A model generated the notes under the pieces. The model saw only the letters and a program-made list of their open reading frames with translations. It was not told the origin of the DNA and made no database searches. A stretch of DNA of 64,000 nt from Paenibacillus polysaccharolyticus (GTDB lineage Bacteria; Bacillota; Bacilli; Paenibacillales; Paenibacillaceae): contig NZ_FMVM01000026.1 in the NCBI RefSeq assembly GCF_900102085.1, positions 1 to 64,000 of the forward strand, given 5' to 3'. Position numbers and translations under genes: made by a program. Positions 49,232 through 60,047 of the stretch are shown here, one piece after another. The first letter of the stretch is position 1. Every line of letters begins with the position of its first letter.

Positions 49232-49260
49232 ATTATAGCGAAAAGCCTTCGCACTGACAA
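49232..49260 (-). promoter_or_regulatory. Promoter of the cysE operon
   Basis: Minus-strand -35 TTGTCA (49255-49260), a 17-base spacer and a perfect -10 TATAAT (49232-49237). It lies between the gltX stop and the T-box leader, so cysE-cysS is separable from gltX. Confidence 0.75.
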
Positions 49261-49298
49261 CCAGCAGAATTGAATGGCATCAGTTGAACAATGAATAC

Positions 49299-50753
49299 TT
49301 ACACTCGTGCCAGCAAACGCTCGATGACAGTGTCACGACCCAGCAACACGATAGTCTGATTGAGATCACGTCCATGGGTCTGTCCAGTCAAAGCAACGCG
49401 GATTGGCATAAAGAGCTGTTTACCCTTGAAGCCTGTTTCCTTCTGCACTTCCTTGATCAAAGCAGCCATTTTGCTTGGCGTGAATTCATCACTTGCCTGT
49501 ACTTTATCTGCAAATGCCTTCAGCACAGTTGGAACCTGTTCTTCAGCAAGTACCGCAGCGCCTTCACTTTCCAGTTCAACTTCGGAACGGAAGAACACTT
49601 CGGACAGTTCCACGATATCGGATGCCGCATTCATCTGCTCCTGATAGAGATGTACGAGCGTATATGCCCACTCTTTTTGTTCAGATGACAGCTCCGCAGG
49701 TAGACGTCCTGCTTTTTGCAGATGCGGAATAGCCATCTCGGCAATCCGTGCAGGGTCCGCATTTTTAATGTAATGGTTATTCAAATGCGCCAGCTTGTGT
49801 GTATCAAATACGGCCGGGCTCTTGGATAGACGTTTCGTATCAAAGATAGAGATCAACTGCTCTTGTGAGAAGATTTCTTCTTCCCCTTCTGGCGACCAGC
49901 CAAGCAAGGAGATGAAGTTAAACATCGCTTCTGGCAGATAGCCAAGCTGATCATATTGCTCAATAAACTGAATTACGGATTCATCGCGTTTACTCAGTTT
50001 TTTGTGGTTTTCGTTCACGATCAGCGTCATATGACCGAATTGCGGCGGCTCCCAGCCAAGCGCTTCATAGATCATCAGCTGACGCGGCGTGTTGGAGATA
50101 TGATCCTCCCCGCGTAGCACGTGGGAGATCTTCATCAAGTGATCGTCCACGGCAACGGCATAGTTGTACGTGGGAATGCCATCTTTTTTCACAATGACAA
50201 AGTCGCCTGATTCCTTGCTGTTGAACGAGATTGTACCTTTAACCATGTCGTTGAATGTGTATGTGCGATCTGCCGGTACACGGAAACGAATGCTCGCCAC
50301 GCGGCCTTCCGCTTCAAATGCCTCGATCTGCTCTGGTGTCAGGTCACGGTGTTTGCCGGAGTAACGCGGGGTCTCTCCACGAGCCGACTGTTCCTCGCGC
50401 TCCTGTTCGAGTTCTTCTTCCGTGCAGTAGCAACGATAAGCCAGCCCTTTGTCCAGCAGTTCCTGCGTATATTTGCGATACAGATCCAGACGTTCCGTCT
50501 GACGGTACGGCCCGTATTCTCCGCCTACATCAATACTCTCATCCCACTCGATGCCGAGCCATTTCAAGTATTTCAGCTGGCTTTCTTCTCCGCCCGCAAT
50601 GTTGCGCTTCACGTCCGTATCTTCGATACGAATGATAAATTTTCCGTTATTATGTTTGGCATACAAGTAGTTAAACAGCGCCGTACGAGCGTTCCCGATA
50701 TGCAGGTGTCCCGTTGGGCTTGGTGCGTAGCGCACCCGAATTTCTGTGCTCAT
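49299..50753 (-). CDS. gltX: Glutamyl-tRNA synthetase
   Basis: A 484-residue class Ic synthetase. HIGH motif is [20 protein letters not shown]; the KMSKS motif is [22 protein letters not shown] and [14 protein letters not shown] are conserved. Bacillales GltX is non-discriminating and also charges tRNA-Gln for GatCAB, which is family knowledge. It lies between ispF and cysE. The ATG at 50753 has GGAGGGA upstream. Confidence 0.98.
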   Translation of the reverse strand: MSTEIRVRYAPSPTGHLHIGNARTALFNYLYAKHNNGKFIIRIEDTDVKRNIAGGEESQLKYLKWLGIEWDESIDVGGEYGPYRQTERLDLYRKYTQELLDKGLAYRCYCTEEELEQEREEQSARGETPRYSGKHRDLTPEQIEAFEAEGRVASIRFRVPADRTYTFNDMVKGTISFNSKESGDFVIVKKDGIPTYNYAVAVDDHLMKISHVLRGEDHISNTPRQLMIYEALGWEPPQFGHMTLIVNENHKKLSKRDESVIQFIEQYDQLGYLPEAMFNFISLLGWSPEGEEEIFSQEQLISIFDTKRLSKSPAVFDTHKLAHLNNHYIKNADPARIAEMAIPHLQKAGRLPAELSSEQKEWAYTLVHLYQEQMNAASDIVELSEVFFRSEVELESEGAAVLAEEQVPTVLKAFADKVQASDEFTPSKMAALIKEVQKETGFKGKQLFMPIRVALTGQTHGRDLNQTIVLLGRDTVIERLLARV

Positions 50754-50786
50754 ATGATTCCCTCCGTCTCTAATTGATTGATGATA

Positions 50787-51263
50787 TCACACACGTACCA
50801 GGCATACAACGGATTGAGCGGCAATTCCCTCTCCTCGTCCAGGGAAACCTAATTGCTCGGTTGTTGTTGCCTTCACGTTCACTTGTGCCACATCCGCTTC
50901 CAGCGCTTCAGCAATGACTTCCGCCATCTGCGGGATATACGGTGCCATCTTTGGCTTCTGGGCAATAATCGTTGAATCAATATTCCCAAGCTTATAGCCG
51001 CGATCCTTCACAAGTTGCCATACATGCTCCAGTAGTTTCAAGCTGTCTGCATCCTTGAATTCCGGATCAGTGTCCGGGAAATGCTTGCCGATATCCCCAA
51101 GTGCCAGCGCGCCAAGAATAGCATCGCTGATTGCGTGCAACAGCACGTCTGCGTCCGAGTGACCCAGTAGCCCTTTTTCATAAGGAATGGTTACCCCGCC
51201 AATAATACACGGTCTACCTTCCACCAACTGGTGCACGTCAAATCCTTGTCCTACACGTATCAT
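50787..51263 (-). CDS. ispF: 2-C-methyl-D-erythritol 2,4-cyclodiphosphate synthase
   Basis: A 158-residue trimeric MEP-pathway enzyme. GQGFDVHQL holds the metal Asp and His; [20 protein letters not shown] and [18 protein letters not shown] follow. The C-terminal [15 protein letters not shown] is conserved. Its ATG overlaps the ispD stop by four bases (ATGA), showing coupled translation. Confidence 0.98.
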   Translation of the reverse strand: MIRVGQGFDVHQLVEGRPCIIGGVTIPYEKGLLGHSDADVLLHAISDAILGALALGDIGKHFPDTDPEFKDADSLKLLEHVWQLVKDRGYKLGNIDSTIIAQKPKMAPYIPQMAEVIAEALEADVAQVNVKATTTEQLGFPGRGEGIAAQSVVCLVRV

Positions 51264-51952
51264 CGATTCTTCTCTCCCTCAAGCCAAAACGCGGCATACT
51301 GTAAATCTTCCGGTGTTGTTAGTTTGATGTTGGTATAACTGCCTTCCACAACCTTAACCGACATTCCCTGGCGCTCAGCCAGCATGGCATCATCCGTCCC
51401 CAGAAACCCGTCACGTTCCGCAGATTCGTAAGCCTCCAGCAGGGAAGAAAGACGAAAAGCCTGCGGGGTTTGAATGCTCCACAGACTGCTGCGATCCGGC
51501 GTCGCTGTAACGATACCTTCCGCATTCACTTGTTTGATCGTATCCTTCACCGGCACAGCCAGCACAGCACCTTCGCCTGATTCGGCGGCAGCCATACATT
51601 CTCTAATCTGCTCACGGGTCACAAATGGACGCACCCCGTCGTGAACGAGAACCCCATCAGTACTGAGCGCCCGAAGGCCTTCATGAACCGAATGTTGTCT
51701 CTCTTTCCCTCCGGGGATCACGCGGACACGCGTTTCCAGTTGGTATTCTTTTACCCATTCCAGGCATCGTTCAACATCTGCAACACCTGTAACCAGAATC
51801 ATCTCACGGATCTCGTCCAGAGCCGCAAATACTTCAAGCGTATGTATGAAAACGGGCTTGTCCTGCAGCAGCAAAAACTGTTTGCTCTCGGTCGTTCCCA
51901 TTCGGGTTCCCCGGCCTGCCGCCACAATGACAACGCCCCACCCTTTATCCAT
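51260..51952 (-). CDS. ispD: 2-C-methyl-D-erythritol 4-phosphate cytidylyltransferase
   Basis: A 230-residue nucleotidyltransferase of the MEP isoprenoid pathway. The N-terminal [20 protein letters not shown] binds [24 protein letters not shown] and [10 protein letters not shown] follow. Forms an operon with ispF. The ATG at 51952 is preceded by AGGG. Confidence 0.97.
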   Translation of the reverse strand: MDKGWGVVIVAAGRGTRMGTTESKQFLLLQDKPVFIHTLEVFAALDEIREMILVTGVADVERCLEWVKEYQLETRVRVIPGGKERQHSVHEGLRALSTDGVLVHDGVRPFVTREQIRECMAAAESGEGAVLAVPVKDTIKQVNAEGIVTATPDRSSLWSIQTPQAFRLSSLLEAYESAERDGFLGTDDAMLAERQGMSVKVVEGSYTNIKLTTPEDLQYAAFWLEGEKNR

Positions 51953-52054
51953 GCCGCAATCCCTGCCTTGTCTGTCAGTTTATCGCCGGGCGACAATTCA
52001 TATCTCTTTCGATATCCATCATCGTACAACGATACACTACCCATCATACCGCTT

Positions 52055-53140
52055 TTATTGGGCTTTTTCCAACAGTTTCGGCTTGGCAAAAATCATTCGT
52101 CCCGCAGACGTCTGCAGCACACTCGTCACCAGCACTTCCATCATCATGCCGATATACTCGCGTCCACCTTCCACCACGATCATCGTTCCATCATCCAAAT
52201 AGGCTACGCCTTGTCCGTGCTCTTTGCCGTCTTTGATAATCTGCACCATAATTTCTTCACCTGGCAGCACCACCGGTTTCACCGCATTCGCGAGATCATT
52301 GATGTTCAGTACGGATACCCCTTGGAGTTCACAGACTTTATTCAGGTTGAAGTCGTTGGTTACGACTTTCCCTTGTAATACTTTGGCAAGCTTCACCAGT
52401 TTGCTGTCCACCTCGGAAATTTCCTCGAAATCGCCTTCGTAGATCAATACCTGTACATCAAGCTCCTTCTGGATTTTGTTCAAAATGTCCAGCCCACGGC
52501 GCCCGCGGTTGCGTTTAAGCAGATCCGATGAGTCTGCAATATGTTGCAGCTCTTCCAGTACAAATTCCGGGATAACAATCGTGCCCTCGATGAACCCGGT
52601 TTTGCAGATATCTGCGATTCTGCCGTCAATAATGACGCTGGTGTCCAAAATTTTATGTTCTTCCATTCTTCGCTCTTCTTCAGGCTCTGGGTGCCCCCAT
52701 CGTCCTGACTTCCAGAATGCCGCCAGATCGTCTTTCTTGGCCATAGCCAAGCTATAACCCGAATATGCAGCGATCACCGTGAGAGCCACTTGCAGCACCT
52801 CTCCTGCGGTTCCGAGCCAAGCCAGGCAAGGATACATCAGTAAGGCTACGAGCAGTCCAGCCACGATGCCTGCCGCGCCAGCAGCAAGCTCGTTCATAGG
52901 TATCCTGGCTAAAGAATCGATACCACTGTTTAATCTGTTGGCCATCATTGTGCCACCGATCGTGCATACGGACATAAAAAGTACTGCTCCCAGCAGTGTT
53001 GATACACCCGCACCCAGCAGTCCCGCTGATTGAATCCATTCAGCCATCCAAGGAATGGACTTGCCTGCCAGATGATAAGCCGTGTACCCGAACCATGCGC
53101 CGCACAATCCAGTAAAAGTTAAAATGCCTTTTCTCCACAT
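52055..53140 (-). CDS. PIN/TRAM-domain membrane protein, YacL type
   Basis: A 361-residue protein with about four N-terminal transmembrane helices (1-130), then a PIN nuclease-like domain (LDTSVIIDGRIADICKTGF, VTNDFNLNKVCELQGV with conserved Asp) and a C-terminal TRAM domain (VKPVVLPGEEIMVQIIKDGK, GVAYLDDGTMIVVEGG). Function unknown. The ATG at 53140 is used; an upstream GTG at 53152 sits in the ribosome site. The disA-yacL-ispD order is conserved. Confidence 0.9.
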   Translation of the reverse strand: MWRKGILTFTGLCGAWFGYTAYHLAGKSIPWMAEWIQSAGLLGAGVSTLLGAVLFMSVCTIGGTMMANRLNSGIDSLARIPMNELAAGAAGIVAGLLVALLMYPCLAWLGTAGEVLQVALTVIAAYSGYSLAMAKKDDLAAFWKSGRWGHPEPEEERRMEEHKILDTSVIIDGRIADICKTGFIEGTIVIPEFVLEELQHIADSSDLLKRNRGRRGLDILNKIQKELDVQVLIYEGDFEEISEVDSKLVKLAKVLQGKVVTNDFNLNKVCELQGVSVLNINDLANAVKPVVLPGEEIMVQIIKDGKEHGQGVAYLDDGTMIVVEGGREYIGMMMEVLVTSVLQTSAGRMIFAKPKLLEKAQ

Positions 53141-53250
53141 GAGTTCCTGCACCTCCTCAAATCATTCTTCATTTTCATATCCAGTATGATCCAATTATCG
53201 AAAACCTAATCGCGTCAGCATGAAGTTTTTGGAAATGTTGTGCTCATCAG

Positions 53251-53280
53251 TTGAAAGTGAGACTTTTATTGGCATATAAT
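53251..53280 (+). promoter_or_regulatory. Promoter of the unknown plus-strand gene
   Basis: TTGAAA (53251-53256), an 18-base spacer and a perfect TATAAT (53275-53280), 33 bases before the ATG of the gene at 53314. Confidence 0.65.
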
Positions 53281-53313
53281 GAATTCAATTCATATCCCGA
53301 GGTGAGTGGCAAA

Positions 53314-53709
53314 ATGAGTACGCTAAGTTTACAGGCTTTTCAGGATCAAGTTTCCGAACTGTTGCTGCGCCATCGCAGCCTGATTGATGTACTGTCCAAA
53401 ACGGGACAAGCCGGAGCCTCTGTTAACCGCGCTGTGTCCAAAGCCATTACCGAATGCGGCTGTATTGAGCTGCACGCCACGAAACAGAAATATGCCCCCG
53501 AGAGTGATATTTCTCAAGCCAAGGGCCTGCTGGAAACACATGTGGAAGGTGAATTGTGTGAGAATTGCAAAGAGGTGATCAGCTCCGAGTTGGGGCGGAA
53601 CCTGTTCTATATGTCTGCACTCTGCAATCTTCTGGACATCAACATGGAAGAGGTCGTGAATCACGAATCACAGAAATGTTCGACGCTTGGGATGTTTAAT
53701 CTGTCTTAG
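53314..53709 (+). CDS. Conserved hypothetical protein near disA
   Basis: A 131-residue, mostly helical, soluble protein with four Cys of note: CGC at 48-50 in ITECGCIELHA, CENC at 82-85 in GELCENCKEVI, plus Cys in SALCNLL and QKCSTLG. The pattern could bind a metal. It starts MSTLSLQAFQDQVSELLLRH at the ATG at 53314 with GAGGTG upstream. Similar sequences occur at this place in other Paenibacillus, as far as I recall, under a DUF name. It is the only plus-strand gene in the right 60 kb, with its own promoter and terminator. Function not known. Confidence 0.85.
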   Translation: MSTLSLQAFQDQVSELLLRHRSLIDVLSKTGQAGASVNRAVSKAITECGCIELHATKQKYAPESDISQAKGLLETHVEGELCENCKEVISSELGRNLFYMSALCNLLDINMEEVVNHESQKCSTLGMFNLS

Positions 53710-53753
53710 CTAATCCGTCCCCGCTACTTCGTCATATATCAAAGAATACAAGC

Positions 53754-53798
53754 AAAAAGCACGTACACTCCTTGTTAGGAAATGTACGTGCTTTTTTT
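53754..53798 (+). terminator. Terminator of the unknown plus-strand gene
   Basis: AAAAAGCACGTACA pairs with TGTACGTGCTTTTT around a 15-base loop and is followed by T residues. On the other strand it also has a T-run and may end pssA transcription. Confidence 0.9.
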
Positions 53799-53855
53799 TG
53801 AACTCATAGGGACCTTAGAGTTTGCCGAGTGGTTGGTACTTACTACCCTACCATT

Positions 53856-54587
53856 CTAGTTGTCAGAAGATCGCGATGATTTCTTGTCCTTGCGTTTCTT
53901 AGCACGATTGCGAGAAGCTGCCGTTCTTACGCTGTATCTCATGCCATATAGGGCATATAACACCAGCGGAATAAAAATCAGCTTGGAGAGTTGATCCGGG
54001 AATAAAACAGCCAGTGCAACCGCAAGTAACACAACCCACGGAGCGATCCAGATCGCCTTGCGGGGTAGTCCGACTTTTTTGAAATTGGGATATTTCAGTG
54101 AGCTGACCATCAGATAAGACAACAGCAACGTAGCAATCATCATACTAATGGGTCCGATATCTTTGTGAAACAGGGACAGCGTAGCCAATACACCGCCTGC
54201 AGCAGGAATGGGCAAGCCTGTGAAATACCCCGGAATGCCCGGGCGCACGTTAAATCTCGCCAAACGAATCGCACCACAGATCGGAAAAGCCGCCGTTGCG
54301 ATCCAGGCAAAGATCGGCATGGAATCCTGAAAAGACACCATGAAAATAATCAATGCAGGCGCCGCACCAAATGAAACCATATCCGATAGGGAATCAAGCT
54401 CCTTGCCGAATTCACTTTGTGCATTCAGTGCTCTGGCCACCCGTCCATCCAGACCGTCGAGCAGCATCGCAACGATAACCATAATCGCGGCCGAGCTATA
54501 CTTTCCGTTGATTGCCAGCAAAATGGCCAGCATACCCAGAAACAGATTACCTAAGGTAAAAAGATTTGGAATGAATCTGGTTAACAT
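53856..54587 (-). CDS. pssA: CDP-diacylglycerol-serine O-phosphatidyltransferase
   Basis: A 243-residue membrane enzyme making phosphatidylserine. The CDP-alcohol phosphotransferase motif is complete: DGLDGRVAR, eight residues, G, three, D, three, D (in EFGKELDSLSD). About six transmembrane helices; a Lys/Arg/Ser-rich tail (AKKRKDKKSSRSSDN) follows. In B. subtilis pssA is elsewhere. Start ATG 54587 with GAGGTG upstream. Confidence 0.95.
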   Translation of the reverse strand: MLTRFIPNLFTLGNLFLGMLAILLAINGKYSSAAIMVIVAMLLDGLDGRVARALNAQSEFGKELDSLSDMVSFGAAPALIIFMVSFQDSMPIFAWIATAAFPICGAIRLARFNVRPGIPGYFTGLPIPAAGGVLATLSLFHKDIGPISMMIATLLLSYLMVSSLKYPNFKKVGLPRKAIWIAPWVVLLAVALAVLFPDQLSKLIFIPLVLYALYGMRYSVRTAASRNRAKKRKDKKSSRSSDN

Positions 54588-54628
54588 GTTGTTTCACCTC
54601 ATCCATAAAAAGCCGTTATAAGCGACCT

Positions 54629-55705
54629 CTACATCTGTCTGTCAATAAACATCTGCTCTTGCAGACGTTTGAGACCTTCCTTGATGGTGCGGGCACGAAC
54701 CTCGCCAATACCGTCCACTTCATCGAGTTCTTCAATCGTTGCCATGATGACATGAGGTAATTGCTCAAATTGATCTACCAAGTTATGAATAATTACATTA
54801 GGCAGACGAGGGATCTTATTTAATACCCGATATCCGCGCGGGGCAACCGAATCTTCAGAAGTTGCCGCAGATGAAGGATAGCCAAGCAACCGTACAATAT
54901 GATGTGCATCAAGCAACTCATCGTCCGACAATCTTTTTAATCCCACGATAATATCGCGAATCTTGTCATCGCTGTCATCACGAGCATAGTCTTTATACAG
55001 TAACCACGCTTCTTCCTCTGTAGTACCCACGAGCTCTTCCATTTGCATCGAAATGAGCCTTCCTTCATTACCTAGCTCATCGATATAACGTTCAATCTCG
55101 GTTTTGATCCGCAGTACCATTTCCGTGCGCTGAATAACATTAACCACCTCGGGAATCGTAACGAGTTCCTCGAATTCGGAAGCACTCAGATTCGTAAGGG
55201 ATTGCTTGAGCACCGCTTTATACTTTTCAAGCGTTTGAATCGCCTGATTGGCTTTGGTCAAAATAACCCCGATTTCCTTAAGCGAATATCGAAGTGTTCC
55301 CTGGTACAGGGTAATAATATTCCGGCGCTGTGAGATGGAAACAACTAACTTACCCGTTTGTTTTGCCACTCGCTCTGCGGTCCGGTGACGAATGCCCGTC
55401 TCTGAGGAAGAGATGGATGAGTCCGGAATCAGCTGTGTGTTGGCATACAGAATCCGCTTCAAATCCTCACTCAGAATAATGGCTCCGTCCATTTTGGCAA
55501 GCTCATACAGATAGTTCGGGGAGAAATCACAGTTAATCGAAAATCCCCCATCCACCACTTCCATTACTTCAGGGCTGTATCCTACAACAAGCAGTGCGCC
55601 CGTCTTGGCGCGCAGCACATTTTCCAGACCTTCGCGGAAAGGTGTACCTGGTGCGATCAGCCTTAACAAATCATTCATATTGTCCAGTTGGCTTGAATCC
55701 TTCAT
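54629..55705 (-). CDS. disA: DNA integrity scanning diadenylate cyclase DisA
   Basis: A 358-residue enzyme making c-di-AMP. The DAC domain (about 10-145) has MDGAIILS (DGA motif) and [12 protein letters not shown] (RHR motif). A helical spine follows, then a C-terminal helix-hairpin-helix DNA-binding domain ([16 protein letters not shown]). In Bacillus it scans chromosomes for branched DNA and signals to Spo0A. Pairs with radA upstream. Confidence 0.97.
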   Translation of the reverse strand: MKDSSQLDNMNDLLRLIAPGTPFREGLENVLRAKTGALLVVGYSPEVMEVVDGGFSINCDFSPNYLYELAKMDGAIILSEDLKRILYANTQLIPDSSISSSETGIRHRTAERVAKQTGKLVVSISQRRNIITLYQGTLRYSLKEIGVILTKANQAIQTLEKYKAVLKQSLTNLSASEFEELVTIPEVVNVIQRTEMVLRIKTEIERYIDELGNEGRLISMQMEELVGTTEEEAWLLYKDYARDDSDDKIRDIIVGLKRLSDDELLDAHHIVRLLGYPSSAATSEDSVAPRGYRVLNKIPRLPNVIIHNLVDQFEQLPHVIMATIEELDEVDGIGEVRARTIKEGLKRLQEQMFIDRQM

Positions 55706-55718
55706 CTTGTTATGCCCC

Positions 55719-57086
55719 CTAATCTAAAGCAACCGCTAGTGCATCTGCCACGGTATTCACACCGATCAGTTGTATCCCGCGAGGATGTTTCCAGCCCTTT
55801 AAGCTTTTTTCTGGTAAAATAACTCGTTTGAAGCCCAGCTTCGCGGCTTCTTTCACACGTTGTTCTGCCCTGGATACGGCACGAACTTCACCGGTCAGGC
55901 CAATCTCGCCAAAAATGACATCATCCGGCTTGGTTGGCACATCTCTCAAGCTGGAGGCAATGCTAACTGCCACAGCCAGATCGACCGCTGGCTCATCCAG
56001 CCTCACCCCACCAGCCACGTTCAGATAGGCATCCTGTGTCTGCAGGAACATACCCATGCGTTTTTCAAGCACCGCTATAATTAGATTTAATCGATGATGG
56101 TCGATACCTGTTGCCATCCGCCTAGGAGAAGGGAAGTGGGTCGTGGAAATCAAAGCCTGTAATTCTACAAGCATCGGACGTGTGCCTTCCATACTCGCCA
56201 CAACGGTAGATCCAGCTACCCCTAGTGGACGTTCAGATAAAAATAACTCGGAGGGATTACCGACTTCACGAAGGCCATCTTCCCCCATTTCAAATATGCC
56301 AATCTCGTTAGTAGAACCGAAACGGTTCTTCACCGCACGAAGGAGACGATACGTATGATGCCGCTCTCCTTCGAAATAAAGCACACAGTCCACCATATGC
56401 TCCAGCATACGCGGACCAGCAATGGCACCTTCTTTGGTAACATGCCCTACAAGAACCGTTGCAATGCCTCGGCCTTTCGCAATCCGCATGAATCTAGACG
56501 TACATTCCCTTACCTGTGCTACACTTCCTGGTGCGCTGGTAACTTCGGGCAGATATACGGTCTGAATGGAATCGATGACAAGAAAATGCGGCTGGATCTG
56601 ATCCACCGCTTCCTCAACCCGCTCCATATTGGTTTCACAGAGCACATACAGCTCCGGCGAAAGTGCACCGAGACGGTCTGCGCGCAGCTTCGTCTGCTTT
56701 ACGGATTCTTCTCCAGACACATATAACACGCGTAGCCCCGAGTGGGTCAGCGCATGAGAAGTCTGTAACATCAACGTTGATTTTCCAATTCCCGGGTCGC
56801 CCCCCACCAGAACAAGCGAACCTGGCACAATGCCGCCGCCCAATACACGGTTCAGTTCACCGATTCCAGTCTGTACCCGCGGCTCCTGACCGCTATCTAT
56901 ATCTATGATAGGAAGCGGTTTATCTTTACTGTCAAACAGAGGAGAATTTCTTCCTTGTGTTTTGACTACCGTTTCAGTTTCTTCTATCATCGAATTCCAG
57001 GACTGACAGCCAGGACATTTCCCGTACCATTTGGGGGCTTCATAGCCGCATTCCGTACATTGAAACTTGGTTTTTACTTTGGCCAC
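55719..57086 (-). CDS. radA: DNA repair protein RadA (Sms)
   Basis: A 455-residue branch-migration ATPase. It has the N-terminal zinc finger ([18 protein letters not shown]), Walker [11 protein letters not shown], the RadA-specific [11 protein letters not shown] motif and a C-terminal Lon-like domain ([20 protein letters not shown]). It processes recombination intermediates and, in Bacillus, modulates DisA. The ATG at 57086 has AGGAGTG upstream. Confidence 0.97.
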   Translation of the reverse strand: MAKVKTKFQCTECGYEAPKWYGKCPGCQSWNSMIEETETVVKTQGRNSPLFDSKDKPLPIIDIDSGQEPRVQTGIGELNRVLGGGIVPGSLVLVGGDPGIGKSTLMLQTSHALTHSGLRVLYVSGEESVKQTKLRADRLGALSPELYVLCETNMERVEEAVDQIQPHFLVIDSIQTVYLPEVTSAPGSVAQVRECTSRFMRIAKGRGIATVLVGHVTKEGAIAGPRMLEHMVDCVLYFEGERHHTYRLLRAVKNRFGSTNEIGIFEMGEDGLREVGNPSELFLSERPLGVAGSTVVASMEGTRPMLVELQALISTTHFPSPRRMATGIDHHRLNLIIAVLEKRMGMFLQTQDAYLNVAGGVRLDEPAVDLAVAVSIASSLRDVPTKPDDVIFGEIGLTGEVRAVSRAEQRVKEAAKLGFKRVILPEKSLKGWKHPRGIQLIGVNTVADALAVALD

Positions 57087-57112
57087 TTCAGCACTCCTAT
57101 TGATTTTTTTAT

Positions 57113-57142
57113 TTTATAGCAGCATTTTGCATTATTCGACAA
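57113..57142 (-). promoter_or_regulatory. Promoter of radA-disA
   Basis: Minus-strand -35 TTGTCG (57137-57142), an 18-base spacer and -10 TATAAA (57113-57118), between the clpC terminator and radA. Confidence 0.5.
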
Positions 57143-57297
57143 AATTTACTCGTTGCCCTGACATACAGGGATACTAAAAGTTTACCATTGTTTGAGATTT
57201 TTCGTAAAGGATTATCGCAAACTTTACACATGTTCCTCATCAATATCGCTTCATCTCAATCAAATCTTCACACATCCCTTTATAATTCGTACATACG

Positions 57298-57330
57298 AAA
57301 AAAACCTCCCCGGCCAAAGCCAGGGAGGTT
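57298..57330 (-). terminator. Terminator after clpC
   Basis: On the minus strand AACCTCCCTGGC pairs with GCCGGGGAGGTT (one mismatch-like T-G) and is followed by seven T. It is about 60 bases downstream of the clpC stop. A 14-base tandem repeat (57325-57352) touches its base. Confidence 0.9.
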
Positions 57331-57352
57331 CTATATATGAGGTTCTATATAT
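57325..57352. repeat. 14-base tandem duplication
   Basis: GAGGTTCTATATAT occurs twice in direct succession (57325-57338 and 57339-57352). The first copy shares its GAGGTT with the terminator stem, so it looks like a slippage duplication at the terminator edge. Confidence 0.9.
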
Positions 57353-57389
57353 GCGGGTAGCTGAATTCATTCAGCCACATACATCATAT

Positions 57390-59852
57390 TTATTTTGTTT
57401 CAATTTCCTCATTGGATGGAACGGCTACTTCCTTTTTTGTTACAGACAATGCACCATTCTCTTCGTCGATGAGTAAGGAATCCCCTTTAGTCACATTACC
57501 TGTAAGCAACTCTTCAGACAATTTGTCTTCAATGTGCTTCTGGATCGCCCGGCGAAGTGGGCGTGCACCGTAAGCAGGATCAAAGCCAGCTTTCGCCAAG
57601 AAAGCCTTAGCGTTATCTGTGAGCTCAAAATCCACCTCGTACTCATTAAGACGTTTACGTAGGTCCTCACTCATAAGAGTAACAATCTCAGCAATGTGTT
57701 TCTCTTCGAGCGAGTGGAATACGATGATTTCATCGATCCGGTTCAAGAACTCAGGACGGAAGCTTTTCTTCAGCTCATCCATCACTTTGCCCTTCATATT
57801 ATCGTAATCTGCACCTGCATCCACAACAGCTGTGAATCCAAGAGTAGAATTACGTTTGATCGCTTCTGCACCCACGTTGGATGTGAGAATGATCAGTGTA
57901 TTACGGAAGTCAACAACACGGCCTTTGGAATCCGTCAGACGACCATCTTCCAGCACTTGCAACAAGATGTTGAAAACTTCGGGGTGAGCTTTTTCCACTT
58001 CATCCAGCAGGACAACGGAGTACGGTTTGCGACGAACTTTCTCTGTCAACTGTCCGCCTTCTTCGTATCCAACATAACCTGGAGGCGCTCCGACCAGTCG
58101 TGCTGTGGAGTGTTTCTCACCATACTCGGACATATCAATCCGGATTACGGCATTTTCATCACCAAACATTGCTTCAGCAAGTGCACGAGCCAACTCGGTT
58201 TTACCTACACCGGTAGGACCGAGGAAGATGAATGAACCCATTGGGCGTTTTGGATCTTTAAGTCCTGCACGTGCACGGCGAACGGCGCGGCTGACCGATT
58301 TAACAGCCTCATCCTGACCGATTACACGTTCATGAAGAATGGACTCCAGATTCATCAGACGCTGTGTCTCTTCTTCTTTCAGCTTGTTCACCGGAATTCC
58401 TGTCCAGTTGGCTACCACTTGAGCGATATCCTCCGGAGTGACTTCGGAATCGGTACGACCTTGTTTTTCTTTCCATTGATTTTTCGTTGTATCAAGCTCT
58501 TCACGGATTTTTTGTTCCGTATCACGCAGTGCCGCTGCCTTTTCGAACTCTTGACTTTGAACCGCGGCGTCTTTTTCCTTACGGATATCTTCCAGACGGC
58601 TCTCCAATTGTTTCAGGTTTGGCGGAATCGTATAGGAGTTCAATCTTACTTTTGATCCTGCTTCATCGATCAAGTCGATCGCTTTATCCGGTAAGAAACG
58701 ATCTGTAATATACCGATCCGACAATTTGACAGCTTGCACAATCGCTTCGTCCGTAATTTTCACACGGTGATGCGCTTCGTAACGATCACGCAGACCATGC
58801 AAAATTTGAATGGCTTCTTCCGGAGATGGTTGATCCACTGTAATCGGTTGGAAACGACGCTCTAGCGCAGCATCCTTCTCGATATATTTGCGGTACTCAT
58901 CCAGTGTCGTTGCACCGATGCACTGTAATTCTCCACGAGCAAGAGCCGGTTTCAAGATGTTCGATGCATCAATCGCGCCTTCTGCGCCACCCGCACCAAT
59001 CAGTGTGTGCAACTCATCAATGAACAGGACAATGTTGCCCGCCTGACGAATCTCATCCATGATTTTTTTCAATCGATCCTCGAACTCACCACGATATTTG
59101 GTTCCAGCAACAACCGAACCCATATCCAGCGTCATTACACGTTTATCACGCAATGTTTCGGGAATTTCGTTTGCAATAATTTTTTGGGCAAGCCCCTCAG
59201 CAATTGCGGTCTTACCTACACCCGGTTCACCGATCAATACCGGGTTATTTTTGGTACGACGACTCAATACCTGAATCACACGCTCAATTTCCTTGCTACG
59301 GCCAATAACCGGGTCAAGGTTATTCTCTCTGGCATACGCCGTCAAATCACGAGCGAGGCTGTCCAGTGTTGGTGTGCTTACATTGGCAGGTGTGCCGTTG
59401 TGGCTGGAAACCGCTTCACTGCTACCGAGCAATTGCAGTACTTGCTGACGCGCTTTGTTCAAGCTGATGCCAAGGTTATTGAGTACACGTGCCGCAACGC
59501 CTTCACCTTCACGGATCAATCCGAGAAGAATGTGTTCTGTGCCGACATAGGTGTGGCCGAGTTTACGCGCCTCATCCATCGACAATTCAATTACTTTTTT
59601 CGCTCGTGGCGTATATGCAATGTTCGTAGGTTGCTCTTGGCCACGGCCAATCAGCGTTTCTACTTCATCCTGAATTTTTTCCAATCCGAGTCCCAGGCCG
59701 ATCAGTGCTTTGGCAGCAATGCCTTCACCTTCACGAATGAGGCCGAGCAAAATATGCTCCGTACCGATGTTATTGTGACCGAGACGGACAGCTTCTTCCT
59801 GCGCGAGTGCGAGCACCTTTTGGGCCCGTTCCGTAAATCTTCCAAACATCAT
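57390..59852 (-). CDS. clpC: ATP-dependent Clp protease ATPase ClpC
   Basis: An 820-residue Hsp100 unfoldase. It has two N-terminal Clp_N repeats ([40 protein letters not shown]), two AAA+ domains (GEPGVGKTA and GPTGVGKTE) and a middle UVR-like coiled coil ([20 protein letters not shown]). The LGF loop near residue 670 contacts ClpP. Works with McsB-marked substrates. CtsR controls the operon. The ATG at 59852 has GGAGGTG upstream. Confidence 0.98.
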   Translation of the reverse strand: MMFGRFTERAQKVLALAQEEAVRLGHNNIGTEHILLGLIREGEGIAAKALIGLGLGLEKIQDEVETLIGRGQEQPTNIAYTPRAKKVIELSMDEARKLGHTYVGTEHILLGLIREGEGVAARVLNNLGISLNKARQQVLQLLGSSEAVSSHNGTPANVSTPTLDSLARDLTAYARENNLDPVIGRSKEIERVIQVLSRRTKNNPVLIGEPGVGKTAIAEGLAQKIIANEIPETLRDKRVMTLDMGSVVAGTKYRGEFEDRLKKIMDEIRQAGNIVLFIDELHTLIGAGGAEGAIDASNILKPALARGELQCIGATTLDEYRKYIEKDAALERRFQPITVDQPSPEEAIQILHGLRDRYEAHHRVKITDEAIVQAVKLSDRYITDRFLPDKAIDLIDEAGSKVRLNSYTIPPNLKQLESRLEDIRKEKDAAVQSQEFEKAAALRDTEQKIREELDTTKNQWKEKQGRTDSEVTPEDIAQVVANWTGIPVNKLKEEETQRLMNLESILHERVIGQDEAVKSVSRAVRRARAGLKDPKRPMGSFIFLGPTGVGKTELARALAEAMFGDENAVIRIDMSEYGEKHSTARLVGAPPGYVGYEEGGQLTEKVRRKPYSVVLLDEVEKAHPEVFNILLQVLEDGRLTDSKGRVVDFRNTLIILTSNVGAEAIKRNSTLGFTAVVDAGADYDNMKGKVMDELKKSFRPEFLNRIDEIIVFHSLEEKHIAEIVTLMSEDLRKRLNEYEVDFELTDNAKAFLAKAGFDPAYGARPLRRAIQKHIEDKLSEELLTGNVTKGDSLLIDEENGALSVTKKEVAVPSNEEIETK

Positions 59853-59996
59853 ATCTCCTGCACCTCCATGGTTTTGGATAAAACGAGGGATTCCAATCTA
59901 ACTGAATACCCCTTCGTATTCTTCATATCACTTTTGTTTGCAGCCATGCTGCGAATAAAATCATTGGTAGCTTCAGTCTAGATGGAAGCTTATTAT

Positions 59997-60016
59997 ATAA
60001 AAGCCGCAGATGCGGC
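59997..60016 (-). terminator. Small hairpin between mcsB and clpC
   Basis: GCCGCA and TGCGGC (60003-60016) with a short loop are followed on the minus strand by TTTTATATAA. It may be a weak terminator that leaves clpC partly dependent on another promoter in the 195-base spacer, which I could not identify. Confidence 0.4.
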
Positions 60017-60047
60017 ATGAAACCCATATTAACGCTTAAAGGAAAGT

